This document shows, piece by piece, positions 1 through 8,998 of a DNA stretch of 64,000 nt (position 1 is the first letter of the stretch; every line of letters begins with the position of its first letter). Below the pieces are notes generated by a model. It was not told the DNA's origin. It saw only the letters and a program-made list of their open reading frames with translations, and did no database searches. This DNA comes from Gaiella occulta (GTDB lineage Bacteria; Actinomycetota; Thermoleophilia; Gaiellales; Gaiellaceae). The position numbers were made by a program, and so were the translations under genes. The stretch lies in assembly GCF_003351045.1 (NCBI RefSeq), contig NZ_QQZY01000002.1, positions 124,001 through 188,000 of the forward strand, written 5' to 3'.

Positions 1-233
1 ACGCCGAGGCGTCGTTGGCGATCGAGCTGCTCGCCGGCGCGCAGGCGGTCGAGTTCCTCGCCCCGCTCGAGCCGGGACGTGGGGTTGCCTGCGCCCGAGC
101 CTTCGTTCGCACGCTGTCGCAGCGGCTACGGGAGGACAGGTCGCTCTCGGCCGACATCGAGCGCATGGCGGCTGCGCTGCGCGACGGCAGCCTCGCCGCC
201 GCCGTCGAGTCGGAGATCGGAGCGCTCGGCTGA
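1..233 (+). CDS. hutH: Histidine ammonia-lyase, C-terminal end (partial)
   Basis: The reading frame enters from the left edge and ends in TGA at 231-233. The last 77 codons read AEASLAIELLAGAQAVEFL, then a PGRG segment and a helical tail with EDRSLSADIE, which is how histidine ammonia-lyases end. The MIO-forming Ala-Ser-Gly and the active site lie upstream of the window. The enzyme converts histidine to urocanate, the substrate of HutU encoded downstream. Identity rests on this tail plus the hutU-hutI context. The stop overlaps the next start by one base, so the genes are probably cotranscribed. Confidence 0.8.
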   Translation, partial: AEASLAIELLAGAQAVEFLAPLEPGRGVACARAFVRTLSQRLREDRSLSADIERMAAALRDGSLAAAVESEIGALG

Positions 234-526
234 TGGCACGGCGGCACATCCGGCGGGAACGGCGCGAGTTGCGGATTCCGAAGCACCCGTACCGCGACAC
301 GGCGATCCTGAACGCCACCATGGCGGTCGTGCTCGTTCTCGTGGCAGCGCTGACGGGCGGCGATCTCGTGCGCGCCCTGACGGTCGCCGTGGCGTTCCTC
401 GTCGTCGCGACGGCCTGGAGCTGGTGGAGGCTGCGTGAGCGAATCAGGGAGCAGGATCGGCGCGCCGCGGATCGGAGCGGCACGCCCGGGACAGGCGGCG
501 ACGGAGAGGAGAGCGGACGGGGATGA
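233..526 (+). CDS. Small two-helix membrane protein inside the hut operon
   Basis: This 97-residue protein has an Arg-rich N-terminus, two adjacent hydrophobic stretches (about residues 31-43 and 47-65) with a short loop holding Gly-Gly-Asp, and a charged, Gly-rich C-terminal tail. It looks like an inner-membrane hairpin with both ends cytoplasmic. The ATG shares a base with the hutH stop and its own stop overlaps the hutU ATG, so it is translationally coupled to both. I do not recognise the family. A role in histidine uptake or metabolism is suggested only by position. Confidence 0.65.
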   Translation: MARRHIRRERRELRIPKHPYRDTAILNATMAVVLVLVAALTGGDLVRALTVAVAFLVVATAWSWWRLRERIREQDRRAADRSGTPGTGGDGEESGRG

Positions 527-2217
527 GGGACGTGGACACGGCTGTGGAGGCGCTCTGCGGCGATCTGTCGGCGATACGCGCGCCTCGCGGATCGGCGCTG
601 AGCGCGCGCTCGTGGCAGACGGAGGCGCCGCTGCGGATGCTGCTCAACAACCTCGATCCCGAGGTGGCCGAGCATCCGCAGGAGCTCGTCGTCTACGGCG
701 GGTCGGGCCGCGCGGCGCGCTCGCACGACGCGCTGCGCGCGATCGTGCGGACGCTGCTGCGGCTGGCGGACGACGAGACGCTGCTCGTGCAGTCGGGCAA
801 GCCCGTGGGGGTGTTCCGGACGCACGAGGGCGCGCCGCGGGTGCTCATCGCGAACTCGCTGCTCGTGCCGGCCTGGGCGTCGTGGAGCGAGTTCCGCCGC
901 CTCGAGGCGGCGGGGCTGACGATGTTCGGCCAGATGACGGCGGGCTCGTGGATCTACATCGGCACGCAGGGGATCTTGCAGGGCACCTACCAGACGTTCT
1001 GCGCCGCCGGCGAGCGGCACTTCGGGTCGCCCGATCTCTCCGGGCGCACGATCTTGACGGCGGGGCTCGGCGGCATGGGCGGCGCGCAGCCGCTCGCGGC
1101 GACGATGGCCGGGGCGGCGATCCTCTGCGTCGACGTCGACCAGCGATCGATCGATCGCCGGCTCGCGACCCGCTACGTCGACGAGCAGGCCGGCACGCTC
1201 GACGATGCGCTGGCCCGCGTCCGCGCCGCCGCGGCGGCGCGGCGACCGCTCTCCGTGGCGTTGCGCGGGAACGCCGCCGACGTCTTCCCCGAGCTCGTCG
1301 CGCGCGGCGAGCGCTTCGATCTCGTCACGGATCAGACGGCCGCCCACGATCCGCTCACGGGCTACGTCCCCGCCGAGGTGCCGTTCGAGGAGGCGGCCGG
1401 CCTCAGGGCGCGGGATCCGCAGCGGTACCTCGAGCTCGCGTCGCAGTCGATCGTGGCTCACGTGCGCGCGATGTGCGACTTCGTCCGCATGGGATGCTAC
1501 GTTTTCGACTATGGCAACAACCTGCGAGGTGAGGCCCGTGCCGGTGGGCTAGAGGAAGCGTTCTCATACCCGGGCTTCGTCCCGGCCTATATCCGGCCCC
1601 TGTTCTGCCGCGGCATCGGCCCGTTCCGTTGGGCGGCGCTGTCAGGCGATCCGGCAGACATCGCCGTCATCGACCGCGCGTTGCGGGCGTTGTTCCCCGA
1701 TGACGTGCTGCTGCAGCGTTGGCTTGCGATGGCTCCCGGCAAGGTCGCCTTCCAGGGTCTGCCGGCACGTATCTGCTGGCTCGGCTACGGCGACCGTGTG
1801 AAGGCCGGCCTCGCGATCAACGAGCTCGTCCGCGTGGGCGAGGTGTCGGCGCCGGTCGTGATCGGCAGGGATCACCTCGACTCCGGTTCGGTTGCCTCCC
1901 CCTACCGCGAGACCGAGGCGATGCAGGACGGCTCCGACGCGATCGCCGACTGGCCGATCCTCAACGCGCTACTCAACACCGCGGCGGGCGCGACCTGGGT
2001 CAGCGTGCACCACGGCGGCGGCGTCGGCATCGGGAACTCGATCCACGCGGGTATGGTCGTGCTCGCCGACGGCACGGCCGACGCGGCGGCGCGGCTCGAG
2101 CGCGTGCTGACAGCCGATCCGGGCACGGGCGTGATGCGGCACGCCGACGCCGGCTACGAGGAGGCGCTCGACGCCGCCCGCGCCGGCGGGCTCGACCTGC
2201 CGAGCGCGCCGCTGTGA
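523..2217 (+). CDS. hutU: Urocanate hydratase (urocanase)
   Basis: The 564-residue product has the usual length. It carries the urocanase signatures [11 protein letters not shown] and LIANSLLVP, the block [15 protein letters not shown], the NAD-binding glycine run [12 protein letters not shown], and the late DCG-type region with HHGGGVGIG. The cytosolic enzyme uses tightly bound NAD+ to hydrate urocanate to 4-imidazolone-5-propionate, step two of histidine degradation. The ATG at 523 overlaps the preceding stop, and hutI starts inside its last codons. Confidence 0.96.
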   Translation: MRDVDTAVEALCGDLSAIRAPRGSALSARSWQTEAPLRMLLNNLDPEVAEHPQELVVYGGSGRAARSHDALRAIVRTLLRLADDETLLVQSGKPVGVFRTHEGAPRVLIANSLLVPAWASWSEFRRLEAAGLTMFGQMTAGSWIYIGTQGILQGTYQTFCAAGERHFGSPDLSGRTILTAGLGGMGGAQPLAATMAGAAILCVDVDQRSIDRRLATRYVDEQAGTLDDALARVRAAAAARRPLSVALRGNAADVFPELVARGERFDLVTDQTAAHDPLTGYVPAEVPFEEAAGLRARDPQRYLELASQSIVAHVRAMCDFVRMGCYVFDYGNNLRGEARAGGLEEAFSYPGFVPAYIRPLFCRGIGPFRWAALSGDPADIAVIDRALRALFPDDVLLQRWLAMAPGKVAFQGLPARICWLGYGDRVKAGLAINELVRVGEVSAPVVIGRDHLDSGSVASPYRETEAMQDGSDAIADWPILNALLNTAAGATWVSVHHGGGVGIGNSIHAGMVVLADGTADAAARLERVLTADPGTGVMRHADAGYEEALDAARAGGLDLPSAPL

Positions 2218-3437
2218 GCCGGTTGCTCGTCCGCGACCTCGCGCAGGTCGCCTCTCCGGCGGGCTCGGGTACGCCGCTGCGCGGAGCCGACCTGCGGCGC
2301 CTGGAGTCGATCGAGCACGCCTACGTCCTCTGCGGCGACGGCGCGATCGAGGGCGTCGGCCGTATGCGCGACCTGCCGGCGCTCGAGGGCGAGGTGGAGG
2401 AGATCGACGGCAGCGGGCTCTCGGCCGTCCCCGGGCTCGTCGACTGCCATACGCATCCGTGCTTCGCCGGCGACCGCGTGCACGAGTTCTCTCTGCGTGC
2501 GGGGGGAGCGAGCTACGAGGAGTTGCATGCGACCGGCGGCGGCATCCTCTCGACCGTCCGTGCGACCCGCGCGGCCACGGCGGAGGAGCTCACGGCGGCG
2601 ACGCTGAGGCATCGCGGCTGGATGCGCGCGCACGGCACGACGACGTTCGAGGGCAAGTCGGGCTACGGGCTCGACCGCGACACCGAGCTCGTGCAGCTCG
2701 AGGCGGTGCGGGCGGCGGGCGGCGTCCCGACCTGGCTCGGCGCCCATACGGTGCCGCCCGAGTTCGACGGCGCAGACGCCTACCTCGACTTCCTTCTCGC
2801 CGACGTGCTCCCGGACGCGGCGCGGCTCGCGGAGGCGGCCGACGTCTTCCTCGAGCACGGCTCCTTCGACGCGGCGCAGGCGCGGCGGTACCTCGTCGCA
2901 TGCCGCTCCGCGGGGCTTGCGCTGCGGCTGCACGGCGACCAGTTCAGCGAGTGCGGCGCGATCCCGCTCGCCGTCGAGCTCGGCGCACGTTCGGTCGACC
3001 ACCTCGAGGCGACTGGGCCCGAGGGGGTGGCGATGCTCGCCGCGAGCGGCGTCGTCGGCGTGCTGCTGCCCGCGAGCGCGCTCTTCCTCGGCCGTCCCAT
3101 GCCGCCGGCGCGCGCGCTCGTCGACGCCGGCGCCGCCGTCGCGCTCGCCACCGACTTCAACCCCGGCAGCGCCTACTGCGAGAGCCTCCCGCTCGCGCTC
3201 TCGCTCGCCTGCACGCAGATGAGGCTCTCCCCTGAGGAGGCGCTCGCCGCAGCCACCGTCAACGCCGCCCATGTGCTCGACCGCGGCGACCGCTGCGGGC
3301 GGATCCGGCCGGGCTGCCGGGCGGACATCGTCCTGCTCGACGCGTCCGACTGGCGCCATCTCGCCTACCACTTCGGCGGTGACGTCGTCCACACCGTGAT
3401 CGAGGGCGGGTCGGTCGTCTTCCGTCGCAGGGCATAA
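2214..3437 (+). CDS. hutI: Imidazolonepropionase
   Basis: This is a 407-residue amidohydrolase. The GTG at 2214 overlaps the hutU TGA and is the only start that gives a normal N-terminus. Metal and substrate residues are visible: [11 protein letters not shown] early, [27 protein letters not shown], and TDFNPGS with the catalytic Asp late. It hydrolyses imidazolonepropionate to formiminoglutamate. No hutG or hutF follows, so the last step must be encoded elsewhere, or upstream of the window. Confidence 0.95.
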   Translation: MSRLLVRDLAQVASPAGSGTPLRGADLRRLESIEHAYVLCGDGAIEGVGRMRDLPALEGEVEEIDGSGLSAVPGLVDCHTHPCFAGDRVHEFSLRAGGASYEELHATGGGILSTVRATRAATAEELTAATLRHRGWMRAHGTTTFEGKSGYGLDRDTELVQLEAVRAAGGVPTWLGAHTVPPEFDGADAYLDFLLADVLPDAARLAEAADVFLEHGSFDAAQARRYLVACRSAGLALRLHGDQFSECGAIPLAVELGARSVDHLEATGPEGVAMLAASGVVGVLLPASALFLGRPMPPARALVDAGAAVALATDFNPGSAYCESLPLALSLACTQMRLSPEEALAAATVNAAHVLDRGDRCGRIRPGCRADIVLLDASDWRHLAYHFGGDVVHTVIEGGSVVFRRRA

Positions 3438-3438
3438 T
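3433..3438 (+). promoter_or_regulatory. -10 box CATAAT for a leaderless start at 3445
   Basis: CATAAT overlaps the hutI stop codon. Exactly 6 nt separate it from the ATG at 3445, so transcription would begin at or next to the start codon. Confidence 0.5.
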
Positions 3439-3444
3439 CGTCCC

Positions 3445-3852
3445 ATGGCCACCGAGAAGCAGCGGCGCAGGCGCGCCAAGGAGAAGCGGCACGAGTACGA
3501 CATCGTCTATATCGACGCAGACGGCAACGAGGTGCCCGTGGAGCCGGAGGACAAGCCGCGCAAGCCGCCTGCCAGGGCCGCGGGCCGCGGCAGGGCGTCC
3601 GCCAAGCAGAAGCCCCGCAGCCGGACGGCGAGGCCCGTGCAGCCGCCTTCCTGGCCGAGGGTGCTCAAGCGCGGCGCGATCTTCGCGCCGATCTTCCTCG
3701 CCACGGTGCTGCTCCTCGGCGGCGGCAAGATGTCGATCCCGTCCGCGGTCGTGCAGACCGTGCTGCTGATGGCCGTCTTCATCCCGTTCAGCTACTTCAT
3801 GGATCGCGTCGTCTGGCGGCAGTACCAGAAGCGCCTCGGCAAGACGGGATAG
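3445..3852 (+). CDS. Small membrane protein of unknown function
   Basis: The protein has 135 residues. The first 70 are very basic and Pro/Arg-rich, with a short acidic patch (IDADGNEVPVEPED). Two hydrophobic helices follow at about 77-94 and 98-117, the second ending in FSYFMDRVVWRQYQKR. It should be an inner-membrane hairpin with a long cytoplasmic basic tail. I recognise no domain. It stands alone between hutI and the hydrolase gene and appears to have its own leaderless promoter. Confidence 0.7.
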   Translation: MATEKQRRRRAKEKRHEYDIVYIDADGNEVPVEPEDKPRKPPARAAGRGRASAKQKPRSRTARPVQPPSWPRVLKRGAIFAPIFLATVLLLGGGKMSIPSAVVQTVLLMAVFIPFSYFMDRVVWRQYQKRLGKTG

Positions 3853-3887
3853 CGGTCGCGGCGGCGGGGCTAGACTCGTCCGCAGCC

Positions 3888-4538
3888 ATGGCCCTTGCCG
3901 TCGACCAGCTCCCGCTCCCGCCGCTTCAGACGAACACCTACATCGTGCGCGCCTCCGCGGCCGCGCGCGAGGCGGTGGTCGTCGATCCGAGCGGCGATGC
4001 GGCGACGATCCGCCTGCGGCTCGCCGCACTGGGCGCGCGCTGCGCCGCGATCCTCGTCACGCACGGGCATTTCGACCACATCGTGAGCCTGGCCGATCTG
4101 GCCGAGGGCACCGATGCGCCCGTGTATGCCCCCGAAGGCGAGCGCGCGCTGCTCGAGCACCCCGCGACCTTCACGCCGCCCGGCATCGAGATCCGCCCGT
4201 CGACAGCCGACGTCCTGCTCTCGGGCGGGGAGACGATCGAGGCGGCGGGCATCGCATTCGCCGTCACGCCGGTGCCGGGCCACTCGCCGGCGCACCTGGC
4301 CTACGGGGCAGACGGCGAGGTGTTCTCCGGCGACGTCCTCTTCGCCGGCTCTGTCGGCCGCACCGACCTGCCGGGCGGCGACTGGGGCACGCTCGAGGCG
4401 TCGATCCGCAGGCTGATGGACACCTACCCGCCCGACACCGTCGTCCATCCAGGACATGGGCCGCAGACGACGCTCGGCGCCGAGCTCGCGCGCAACCCGT
4501 TCCTCGCCGACCTGCGCGCCGGCAGGCCGGGCGGATGA
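3888..4538 (+). CDS. Metallo-beta-lactamase-fold hydrolase (glyoxalase II-like)
   Basis: This 216-residue MBL-fold enzyme has the metal motif THGHFDHI, a later PGHSPAHL histidine, a GDVLF aspartate and a C-terminal HPGHGP histidine, so the full di-metal site is present. It is closest to short hydroxyacylglutathione-hydrolase-like proteins that precede hisS in many Gram-positive genomes. The substrate is unknown; glyoxalase II is only the nearest label. A TAGACT box lies 11 nt upstream, and the stop overlaps the hisS ATG. Confidence 0.85.
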   Translation: MALAVDQLPLPPLQTNTYIVRASAAAREAVVVDPSGDAATIRLRLAALGARCAAILVTHGHFDHIVSLADLAEGTDAPVYAPEGERALLEHPATFTPPGIEIRPSTADVLLSGGETIEAAGIAFAVTPVPGHSPAHLAYGADGEVFSGDVLFAGSVGRTDLPGGDWGTLEASIRRLMDTYPPDTVVHPGHGPQTTLGAELARNPFLADLRAGRPGG

Positions 4539-5782
4539 GCGGCAGGATCGAGCGGCCGCGCGGCACGCATGACGTCGTGCCAGCCGAGATGCCGCTGTGG
4601 CAGCGGGTCACGGGCGAGATCGAGCGGCTGTGCGGCCTCTACGGCTACCGCAAGGTGCTGACGCCCGCGTTCGAGGACACCGCGCTCTTCGCGCGCACGT
4701 CGGGCCAGGGCTCGGACGTGGTGCAGAAGGAGATGTACAGCTTCAGCGACCGCTCCGGCCGGCCGCTGACGCTCCGCCCCGAGGGGACCGCGCCGATCTG
4801 CCGCGCCTACCTGGAGCACGGCATGCACCGCGACCCGCAGCCCGTGAAGCTCTTCACGATCGCGCCCATGTACCGCTACGGCGCGCCCGGCAAGGGACGC
4901 TACCGCGAGCACTGGCAGGCGTCGGTGGAGGCGATCGGCTCCACCGACCCGTCGATCGACGCGGAGCTCGTGCAGCTCTACGACGCGCTGCTCCACCGCC
5001 TCGGCGTGAGCGACTACCACCTCGAGCTGAACTCGATCGGCTGCCGCGCCTGCCGGCTTCCGTACCTGACGCGCCTGGAGCAGTGGCTCGACGCACACGC
5101 GGATCGGCTCGACGAAGGCACGAGGGAGAAGGCGGCCACGAGCCCGTTGCGGGTGTTCGACAACTACCTCGCAAAGCCCGAAGCCGTGCGGAGAGCACTG
5201 GACGAGGCGCCGAAGATCGGCGAATCGCTGTGCGAGGAGTGCGTCGCGCACTTCGCCGCCGTCCGCGCCGATCTCGACGCCGTCGGCGTCGCCTACACGC
5301 TCGTGCCGACGCTCGTGCGCGGCCTCGACTACTACTCGCGGACGACGTGGGAGTTCATCGGGCCGATGGAGAACGAGAACTCGACCATCTCCGGCGGCGG
5401 CCGCTACGACTACCTCGTCGAGGAGATCGGCGGCCCTGCGACACCGGGCGTCGGTTTCGGCGCCGGCCTCGAGCGGCTGCTGCTCGCGCTGGAGGCGGCG
5501 GGCGCCGGCGCCGAGGCGCCGGCGATCGACGTGTTCTTCGCGTTGCAGGACGGCGCACCTCGACAGGCCGTCGCGGTGTGGCTCGCCGAGCTCCGCCGTG
5601 CCGGGGTCGCCGCCGACACGGACTACGCGGGACGCTCCCTGAAGGGGCAGCTCACGCAGGCGGCGCGCCTCGGCGCGAGCGCGACGGTGATCGTGACGGC
5701 GGAGGGTGCCGTGCTGCGCCGCGCCGGACAGCGGGACGAACCGCTCGACCACGAGGCGATCGTCGGCAGACTGTCGCGATGA
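4535..5782 (+). CDS. hisS: Histidyl-tRNA synthetase
   Basis: A 415-residue class II synthetase. Motif 2 reads LRPEGTAPICRAYLEH, and the histidine-specific signature GLDYYSRTTWEF and the motif 3 region GVGFGAGLERLLLAL are present. A C-terminal anticodon-binding domain follows (about 320-415). It charges tRNA-His. It starts at ATG 4535 overlapping the hydrolase stop and runs into aspS by the same overlap, the hisS-aspS pair seen in Bacillus. Confidence 0.96.
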   Translation: MSGRIERPRGTHDVVPAEMPLWQRVTGEIERLCGLYGYRKVLTPAFEDTALFARTSGQGSDVVQKEMYSFSDRSGRPLTLRPEGTAPICRAYLEHGMHRDPQPVKLFTIAPMYRYGAPGKGRYREHWQASVEAIGSTDPSIDAELVQLYDALLHRLGVSDYHLELNSIGCRACRLPYLTRLEQWLDAHADRLDEGTREKAATSPLRVFDNYLAKPEAVRRALDEAPKIGESLCEECVAHFAAVRADLDAVGVAYTLVPTLVRGLDYYSRTTWEFIGPMENENSTISGGGRYDYLVEEIGGPATPGVGFGAGLERLLLALEAAGAGAEAPAIDVFFALQDGAPRQAVAVWLAELRRAGVAADTDYAGRSLKGQLTQAARLGASATVIVTAEGAVLRRAGQRDEPLDHEAIVGRLSR

Positions 5783-7524
5783 GCTGGCGCGACCTCATGT
5801 GCGGCGAGCTCCGCGGGGAGCACGTCGGCACGCGCAAGACGCTCGCCGGCTGGGCCGCGCGTCGCCGCGACCACGGCGGCCTCGTCTTCGTCGACCTGCG
5901 CGACCGCACCGGCATCACGCAGCTCGTCATCAACCCCGAGCGTGCGCCCGAGGCGGCCGAGCTCGCAAAGGAGATCCGCAACGAGTTCGTGTTGCAGGCC
6001 ACCGGCGAGGTCGTCGCGCGCGCCGCGGACGCCGTCAACCCGAACCTCCCGACGGGCGCGGTGGAGGTACAGGTCGAATCGCTGCGCATCGTGTCGCGCT
6101 CGACGCCGCTGCCGTTCCAGCTCGACGAGGACAACGTCGACGAGACGCTGCGGCTGCGCTACCGCTGGCTCGATCTGCGGCGCGACAAGCTGCAGCGCAA
6201 CATCCGGCTGCGCGCGCAGATGGTGGGGATCATCCGACGGCACATGGAGGCGGCCGGCTTCCTCGACATCCAGACGCCGATCCTGTTCAAGCCGACCCCG
6301 GAGGGAGCGCGCGACTTCGTCGTGCCGAGCCGGCTGCACAAGGGCCGCTTCTTCGCGCTGCCGCAGAGCCCGCAGATCCTCAAGCAGCTGTCGATGATCG
6401 CCGGCTTCGACCGCTACTACCAGATCGCGATCTGCTTCCGCGACGAGGATCTTCGCGCCGACCGCGTGCAGGAGATCACGCAGCTCGACATGGAGATGTC
6501 GTTCCCCGACCGCGATGTCCTGTTCGCGCTCATGGAGGAGACGTTCGCCGCGGTCTGGCGGGAGTGCGTCGGCGTCGACATCCCGCGTCCGTTCCCGCGC
6601 ATGACGTTCGCGGAAGCCGACCGTCGCTTCGGCTCCGACAAGCCGGACACGCGCTTCGCGCTCGAGATCGAGGACGCGACCGCCGCGACCCGCGGCTCGG
6701 CGTTCGGCGTCTTCGCGGGGGCCGAGGCGGTGCGGTTCCTGCGCGTGCCGCGGGCGCTCTCGCGGTCGGAGATCGCCGCGCTCCAGGATCGTGCACAGGA
6801 GCTCGGAGCGAAGGGCCTCGCGTATCTCGTCCGCGACGGCGACAGCGGCGAGGTGCGGTCGCCCATCGCCAAGTTCCTGTCGCAGGCCGAGCTCGATGCC
6901 TTTGCCCTCGCGCCCGGGGAGACGCTGCTGTTCGCGGCCGGCGCGTGGGCGCTGACCTCGCGCGTGCTCGGCGCGCTACGCGTGCACCTCGGCCGCGAGC
7001 TCGGCCTCGTCGACGAGGACGCCTTCACGTTCCTGTGGGTGACGGACTTCCCGATGTTCGAGTGGGACGAGGACGAGCAGCGCTTCAGCGCCGTTCACCA
7101 TCCGTTCACACGCCCGACCGACGAGTTCGTCGACACGTTCCACGAACGGCCGGGCGAGGCGCTCGCATACGCCTACGACCTCATCGTCAACGGCAACGAG
7201 CTCGGCGGCGGCTCGTTCCGGATCCACGAGCCCGACATCCAGTCGAGGGTCTTCGACCTGCTCGCTCTCAGCGAGGAGGAGCAGCGGGCGAAGTTCGGGT
7301 TCCTGCTCGACGCGCTCGCGATGGGGGCGCCGCCGCACGGAGGCATCGCTCTCGGGATCGACCGCATGACGATGGTGCTCGCAGGAGAGCCCAACCTGCG
7401 CGACGTGATCGCCTTCCCGAAGAACCAGGCGGGGCTCGACCCGATGAGCGGCGCCCCGTCGGCGGTGACGCAGGCGCAGCTCGACGAGCTCGGCATCCGT
7501 CTCGTCGCGCCCCCCGGAGGCTGA
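5779..7524 (+). CDS. aspS: Aspartyl-tRNA synthetase
   Basis: The 581-residue bacterial-type enzyme has an N-terminal OB-fold anticodon domain (LVFVDLRDRTGITQLV), a class II core with RDFVVPSR, FALPQSPQILKQ and CFRDEDLRADR, the GAD insertion domain, and the C-terminal GIALGIDRMTMVLAGE. The ATG at 5779 overlaps the hisS stop. Whether it also charges tRNA-Asn cannot be read here; no gatCAB or asnS is in the window. Confidence 0.96.
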   Translation: MSWRDLMCGELRGEHVGTRKTLAGWAARRRDHGGLVFVDLRDRTGITQLVINPERAPEAAELAKEIRNEFVLQATGEVVARAADAVNPNLPTGAVEVQVESLRIVSRSTPLPFQLDEDNVDETLRLRYRWLDLRRDKLQRNIRLRAQMVGIIRRHMEAAGFLDIQTPILFKPTPEGARDFVVPSRLHKGRFFALPQSPQILKQLSMIAGFDRYYQIAICFRDEDLRADRVQEITQLDMEMSFPDRDVLFALMEETFAAVWRECVGVDIPRPFPRMTFAEADRRFGSDKPDTRFALEIEDATAATRGSAFGVFAGAEAVRFLRVPRALSRSEIAALQDRAQELGAKGLAYLVRDGDSGEVRSPIAKFLSQAELDAFALAPGETLLFAAGAWALTSRVLGALRVHLGRELGLVDEDAFTFLWVTDFPMFEWDEDEQRFSAVHHPFTRPTDEFVDTFHERPGEALAYAYDLIVNGNELGGGSFRIHEPDIQSRVFDLLALSEEEQRAKFGFLLDALAMGAPPHGGIALGIDRMTMVLAGEPNLRDVIAFPKNQAGLDPMSGAPSAVTQAQLDELGIRLVAPPGG

Positions 7525-7525
7525 C

Positions 7526-7963
7526 GTGGAAGCCGCCGTCGCGCAGCGGCTGCTCGCGTTGGCCGCCGTCGCCTTCCTCGGGGCGCTCGCGGCGCTCGCG
7601 GTGATCGAGCATCGTGCCTCCGGCGCCGCTGCGACGAGCACGCCGATCGGCGCGGCTGCGCCCGGAGGCGCCTGGTACGGCGCGCTCGCCGCCTCGCGCG
7701 GGACTGCCGGAGACGCCGAGCGAACCTCGTGCGGTCTCGTGCTCACCGCGAGATCCCTCGGCGTCACCCATCCCGTGCTGCCGTGCGGCGCCAAGGTGAT
7801 CATCCGCTTCGGCGGGCAGGCGCTGTTGACCGAGGTCATCGACAACAGGCTCGAGAGCGCCGGCCGGCAGTTCGAGCTCACCGAGGCGCTCGCCGCGCGC
7901 CTCGGGCTGAACGGCACGCAGGAGATCGACTGGCGCTTCGCCGTCGCGCCGACGCGCAGGTAG
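7526..7963 (+). CDS. RlpA-like double-psi beta-barrel protein
   Basis: The protein has 145 residues. An N-terminal hydrophobic helix (about 8-27) serves as a signal anchor. A double-psi beta-barrel domain follows, with GGAWYG, TSCGLVLTAR, VLPCGAKVIIRF and the Asp-containing VIDNR, then the FELTEALAARLGL ending typical of RlpA. RlpA proteins cleave or bind peptidoglycan glycan strands at division sites. Two cysteines (TSCG, LPCG) could form a disulfide outside the membrane. It starts at GTG, one base after the aspS stop, so cotranscription is likely. Catalytic activity is unproven. Confidence 0.75.
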   Translation: MEAAVAQRLLALAAVAFLGALAALAVIEHRASGAAATSTPIGAAAPGGAWYGALAASRGTAGDAERTSCGLVLTARSLGVTHPVLPCGAKVIIRFGGQALLTEVIDNRLESAGRQFELTEALAARLGLNGTQEIDWRFAVAPTRR

Positions 7964-7972
7964 GCTCTCGCT

Positions 7973-8221
7973 GCTCGACCCTGTGCGTGGCCCCGGGTTT
8001 CAACGTGAACCAACGATCACGTCGAGGGAGCGCGAGTCCGTCCGAGGCGTTGCCGGAGGGCGGCAGTGCACCCACCTGGCTTGCCAGGTTCGCACCGGCC
8101 CGGGGAGTCATCGGCAGGGTGGAGCACCTCTTCCTCGGCGCCGCGGGAGCCCGCGCAGCCTTCCTCGATGGGCGTGAGCCGCTAGCGTTCCGGTTGTGGG
8201 CTCCACGTACCTCGCACAGGA
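7973..8221 (+). ncRNA. Structured RNA with 6S-like architecture (candidate)
   Basis: About 245 nt without a convincing ORF folds by eye into one long nested rod. The closing stem is 7980-7990 with 8203-8220 (8 perfect G/C-rich pairs, then TGG/CCA), and CCC 7991-7993 pairs with GGG 8198-8200. A large two-sided internal loop follows (about 28 and 29 nt). Inner stems are 8022-8030/8160-8168, 8042-8047/8133-8138, 8051-8055/8112-8116, 8058-8061/8098-8101, 8066-8069/8092-8095 and the tip hairpin 8074-8079/8084-8089 with loop CTTG. A closing stem, big central bubble and long terminal stem is the 6S RNA plan. No SRP, tmRNA or RNase P core motif is visible. A -10-like TAGGCT sits at 7961-7966. Confidence 0.5.
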
Positions 8222-8239
8222 CGACCCGGCGATCGAGTC

Positions 8240-8683
8240 GTGCCGCGGCGCGGCCGGCGCGAAGCCGCAGACGGCCCGGGATGGGCGCGAGTCACTCTGA
8301 GCGAGCGCACGCGAGCGATCACCGGGGTCGACCATGTCCAGGTCGCCGCGCCGCCCGCCTGCGAGGAGGAGGCGCGTCGCTTCTACGGCGCGCTGCTCGG
8401 CCTGGAGGAGATCGCGAAGCCACCGCTGCTCGCCGAACGCGGAGGGTGCTGGTTCCGGGTCGGAGCCCACGAGCTGCACGTCGGCGTGGCCGATCCGTTC
8501 GTGCCGGCCCGCAAGGCCCACCCGGCGCTGCGCGTCGCCTCGCCGGAGGAGCTGCGGAAGCTTGCGCGCCGACTCGAGGCCGCCGGAGTCGGCATCACCT
8601 GGGCCGACCGCGCAGAGATCCCGGGTGTCGAGCGCTTCCACGTCTCCGACCCGTGGGGGAACCGGCTCGAGCTCGTCGCGTAG
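8240..8683 (+). CDS. VOC (glyoxalase/dioxygenase-fold) family protein
   Basis: Up to 147 residues with one vicinal-oxygen-chelate repeat pair: ITGVDHVQVAAP (first metal His), FYGALLGLEEI, ELHVGVADPF, and the C-terminal VSDPWGNRLELV with the conserved Glu. Such proteins are metal-dependent isomerases, lyases or dioxygenases; the substrate is not evident. The start is uncertain. GTG 8240 gives an atypical basic leader, and homology begins near 8309, so a CTG at 8297 is possible. It follows the structured RNA directly. Confidence 0.75.
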   Translation: MPRRGRREAADGPGWARVTLSERTRAITGVDHVQVAAPPACEEEARRFYGALLGLEEIAKPPLLAERGGCWFRVGAHELHVGVADPFVPARKAHPALRVASPEELRKLARRLEAAGVGITWADRAEIPGVERFHVSDPWGNRLELVA

Positions 8684-8998
8684 GTCCCGCCCGCAGCATG
8701 CCTGCCGGGCGACGCCGGCGCGAGCGCGTCACACATCTGTCGCACAGCTGCTGCAGTCGCGGCACATTTGCGCAGCTACGGTGTTCTCAGGGCACCGGGG
8801 GTGCCCCTGGGGGACGTTGGGGCTCGGTGCGGCTGGTTGCGGCTCGTGTGTGCCCGGCGTGCGCCGCGGCCGGTCGTTCGGCGCCTCCTGCCCGACCGTC
8901 GCGCGCCGCGCCGGCCCGGACCTCTCGGTTGGCACGATCGCGGGGCAGACGGGATGCCGCGCCCGCGCCGGGTGCGAGATCCGGGCTAGCCTGACCCG
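8684..8998 (+). other. 315-nt intergenic region with one hairpin and a promoter
   Basis: No reading frame here has recognisable content. There is a clean hairpin at 8790-8806 (GGGCAC, loop CGGGG, GTGCCC). TACGGT at 8777-8782 could act as a -10, and the mnmA -10 lies at the right end. An unrecognised small RNA is possible. Confidence 0.4.
8987..8992 (+). promoter_or_regulatory. -10 box TAGCCT for leaderless mnmA
   Basis: TAGCCT lies exactly 6 nt before the ATG at 8999, which supports that start and therefore the N-terminal extension of MnmA. Confidence 0.55.

Noticed and set aside
4535-7524. T-box or other aminoacyl-tRNA riboswitch ahead of hisS-aspS, alaS or glyS
   Set aside because: hisS and aspS are translationally coupled to upstream genes, and alaS and glyS have -10 boxes 6 to 7 nt before the start, leaving no leader for a T-box.
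8768-8989. Open frame of 73 codons in the gap before mnmA
   Set aside because: Arg-rich with no motif or ribosome-binding site; it looks like GC-shadow coding in a promoter region.
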